This document shows, one piece after another, positions 14,886-16,653 of a stretch of 16,653 nt of DNA. The stretch is from Thermoplasmatota archaeon (GTDB taxonomy: Bacteria > Pseudomonadota > Gammaproteobacteria > Burkholderiales > Thiobacillaceae). The stretch spans positions 1 to 16,653 of the forward strand of contig JAMCVR010000053.1 of NCBI GenBank assembly GCA_023475455.1, read 5' to 3'. The translations under genes and the position numbers were made by a program. The notes beneath the pieces were generated by a model that was not told where the DNA came from, did no database searches, and worked only from the letters and a program-made list of their open reading frames with translations. The first letter of the stretch is position 1, and every line of letters begins with the position of its first letter.

Positions 14886-16653
14886 CCACCGCAAATTTGC
14901 TCGTTGAACTTTTCGTCGAAGAGCTGCCGCCCAAGGCGCTCAAGAAGCTGAGTGAATCTTTTGCACGAACCCTCTTTGAGGGATTGGAGATCAACGATTT
15001 TTTGGAGCCAAATTCTCTATTAACCAGTTATGCGACGCCGAGGAGGCTGGCTGCACTCATTACGAATGTCAGGCAGGTGTCTCAACCTCGCCCGCAGCCT
15101 CCAGTGACGCTAATGCCCAAGGCCATAGGCTTTGATGCAAACGATAATCCAACACCGGCCTTGGAGAAGAAACTGGCGTCAAAAATCCCCCTCCCTATAG
15201 ACGAGCTTGTGAAACAGGGTTGGGTATTCATAGAAATAGAAAAGGGAAGGGAGGTTATCAAGTACCGAGAGCCTCTTGCTGCGGGCGCTCACCTTTGGAT
15301 CCGCCTACAGGGCGCACTTGAAGATGCAATTCGATATTTGCCAACCCCCAAGGTGATGACATATCCCAATCCGTCAGGCGACGGCTGGGAAACCGTGGAT
15401 TTCGTGCGCCCCGCCCATGGCCTGGTCGCCCTGCACGGCAGTGAGGTGGTGCCGGTGTCGGTGCTGGGCCTGGAGGCCGGGCGCGCGACGCGGGGCCACC
15501 GCTTCGAGGCCAGGACCAATCCTGTGGTGCTGAAAGACGCCGACGGCTACGCCCGGCAATTGCGTGAAGAAGGCGCGGTGATCGCGAGCTTCGCCGAGCG
15601 CCGCGCGGAAATCGCGCGCCAGCTCGAAGCGGCCGCCGCGAAGGAAGGCCTGAAGCCGATTCAGGACGATGCGCTGCTGGACGAAGTCACCGCCCTGGTC
15701 GAACGCCCCAATGTGCTGCTCGGCGAATTCGACGCGGCCTTCCTCGACGTGCCGCAGGAATGCCTGATCCTGACCATGAAGGCGAACCAGAAATATTTTC
15801 CGCTGCTGGACGCGAACGGCAGGCTCACCAGCAAGTTCCTCATCGTCTCCAGCATCTCGCCCGACGACGCGTCCGCCGTGATCGGCGGCAACGAGCGCGT
15901 GGTGCGCCCGCGCCTGGCCGACGCCAGGTTCTTCTTCGACCAGGATCGCAGGAAGACCCTGGAATCGCGCGTGCCGGGACTGGCCAAGGTGGTCTACCAC
16001 AACAAGCTCGGCAGCCTGGGCGAGCGCGTCGAGCGCGTGCGCGCGATCGCCCGTTGGGTGGCGGAAAAGGTCGATGCCGACGTTGCGCTGGCGGACCGTG
16101 CGGCGCTGCTGGCGAAGGTCGACCTCCTGACCGACATGGTGGGCGAATTTCCCGAGCTGCAGGGGATTATGGGGGGCTATTACGCAAGCCATGACGGCGA
16201 GGCCGAACAGGTCGCGCAGGCGATCGCGGACCAGTACCTGGTACGCCGCGACGAGACCGAGCATGCTTCCAATCTCATTGGCGAGGTGCTGCAGATCGCC
16301 GACCGCATGGAAACTCTGGTCGGCATCTGGGGCATCGGGCTCAAGCCCACCGGCGACAAGGACCCGTTCGCGCTGCGTCGCCATGCGCTGTCGGTGATCA
16401 AGTCCTTCCAACTGCTTGGGGGAATGTTCGCTCTGGATAAGGCGAAATTGCCGCTGGACCTCGACGATCTGATCGAATACGGCCTGTCGGTTTTCCCGGC
16501 TGGAGTGCTCGGCGGCGACGTCGCCGAGGAGCTCAAGCTGTTCATCTACGAGCGCAACGCCAATCAGCTTGCCCCCGTGTTCGGTGCGGAAGCGGTTGCA
16601 GCCGTATTTGCAAACATGCCGCCCTTGCATGAGATCGTGAAGCGGATTGGAGC
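14882..16653 (+). CDS. glyS: Glycyl-tRNA synthetase beta subunit, 5' 590 codons (runs off the window)
   Basis: The frame is open from ATG 14882 to the window end, giving 590 residues of a protein usually about 690-720 long. Family landmarks in order: [107 protein letters not shown] and [19 protein letters not shown]. The beta subunit binds tRNA-Gly and is needed for charging with GlyQ. It overlaps glyQ by four bases. Codons from about 22 to 160 are strikingly AT-richer than the rest and include ATA, TTA, CTA and CGA, although the protein still reads as GlyS without frameshift or loss of conserved motifs. Confidence 0.95.
   Translation, partial: MTTANLLVELFVEELPPKALKKLSESFARTLFEGLEINDFLEPNSLLTSYATPRRLAALITNVRQVSQPRPQPPVTLMPKAIGFDANDNPTPALEKKLASKIPLPIDELVKQGWVFIEIEKGREVIKYREPLAAGAHLWIRLQGALEDAIRYLPTPKVMTYPNPSGDGWETVDFVRPAHGLVALHGSEVVPVSVLGLEAGRATRGHRFEARTNPVVLKDADGYARQLREEGAVIASFAERRAEIARQLEAAAAKEGLKPIQDDALLDEVTALVERPNVLLGEFDAAFLDVPQECLILTMKANQKYFPLLDANGRLTSKFLIVSSISPDDASAVIGGNERVVRPRLADARFFFDQDRRKTLESRVPGLAKVVYHNKLGSLGERVERVRAIARWVAEKVDADVALADRAALLAKVDLLTDMVGEFPELQGIMGGYYASHDGEAEQVAQAIADQYLVRRDETEHASNLIGEVLQIADRMETLVGIWGIGLKPTGDKDPFALRRHALSVIKSFQLLGGMFALDKAKLPLDLDDLIEYGLSVFPAGVLGGDVAEELKLFIYERNANQLAPVFGAEAVAAVFANMPPLHEIVKRIG
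14945..15368 (+). other. Low-GC segment inside glyS (candidate recombined or foreign allele segment)
   Basis: By hand count 14941-15360 has 212 G+C of 420, 50%. Single 60-base lines outside it, such as 14701-14760 and 15421-15480, have about 73-75%. The change is abrupt at both ends (near AAGAAGCTGAGTGAATC and near TCAGGCGACGGCTGG). Codons ATA, TTA, CTA and CGA cluster here. The reading frame and family motifs are kept, so a homologous replacement from a lower-GC donor is likelier than an insertion. Confidence 0.7.

Noticed and set aside
1..16653. tRNA genes, CRISPR arrays or riboswitches
   Set aside because: No cloverleaf, regularly spaced repeats or recognisable aptamer was seen on reading through. 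The only repeats are the two tandem duplications, the paralogous tiny genes and short hairpins.

Overview
The window is a GC-rich (roughly 65-70% by eye) chromosomal segment whose gene order and protein sequences look betaproteobacterial: slt, an NDUFA9-like epimerase and a bacterial multifunctional cca in a row, a YheS-type ABC-F gene, and glyQ overlapping glyS. The lineage is inferred from protein resemblance and could be a Nitrosomonadales/Thiobacillus-like organism. No tRNA, rRNA, CRISPR array, transposase or phage gene was seen.

Left part (1-7847, all + strand): the 3' part of a soluble lytic transglycosylase gene (slt), an NAD(P)-binding epimerase-family gene, a cca gene whose C-terminus carries a complete archease domain, rtcB one base downstream, and a ferredoxin-NADP reductase gene (fpr). 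The centre of interest is the Cca-archease fusion plus RtcB. Archease activates the RNA ligase RtcB, and Cca builds or repairs tRNA 3' ends, so the unit looks like a compact tRNA/RNA repair operon. This part also carries two apparently perfect tandem duplications, 748 bp and 908 bp. The first frameshifts slt. The second leaves rtcB and fpr intact but creates an in-frame Fpr'-'RtcB chimera between them. Both junctions share a 2-bp GC microhomology. They are either very recent events or assembly artefacts.

Middle (7877-11349): three leftward genes for small exported proteins (His-rich, glycine-zipper, Arg/Asp/Glu-rich) lie back to back with a rightward OmpR/EnvZ-type two-component pair. The divergent region holds a tandem TGTAAC repeat with 10-bp periodicity and an extended -10 placed so that the regulator mRNA would be leaderless.

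Next (11353-11933): two tiny, overlapping, paralogous leftward genes (50 and 51 aa, about half identical) of unknown function. They are preceded by a textbook sigma-54 promoter (TGGCAC-N5-TTGCA). A perfect 11-bp inverted repeat sits about 115-140 bp upstream of the predicted start, the usual place for an enhancer-binding-protein site.

Right part (11934-16653, + strand): a yheS-like ABC-F ATPase, then glyQ and the first 590 codons of glyS. About 420 bp near the start of glyS has about 50% GC against about 70-75% around it and uses codons that are rare elsewhere in the window, which suggests a mosaic allele of a core gene.
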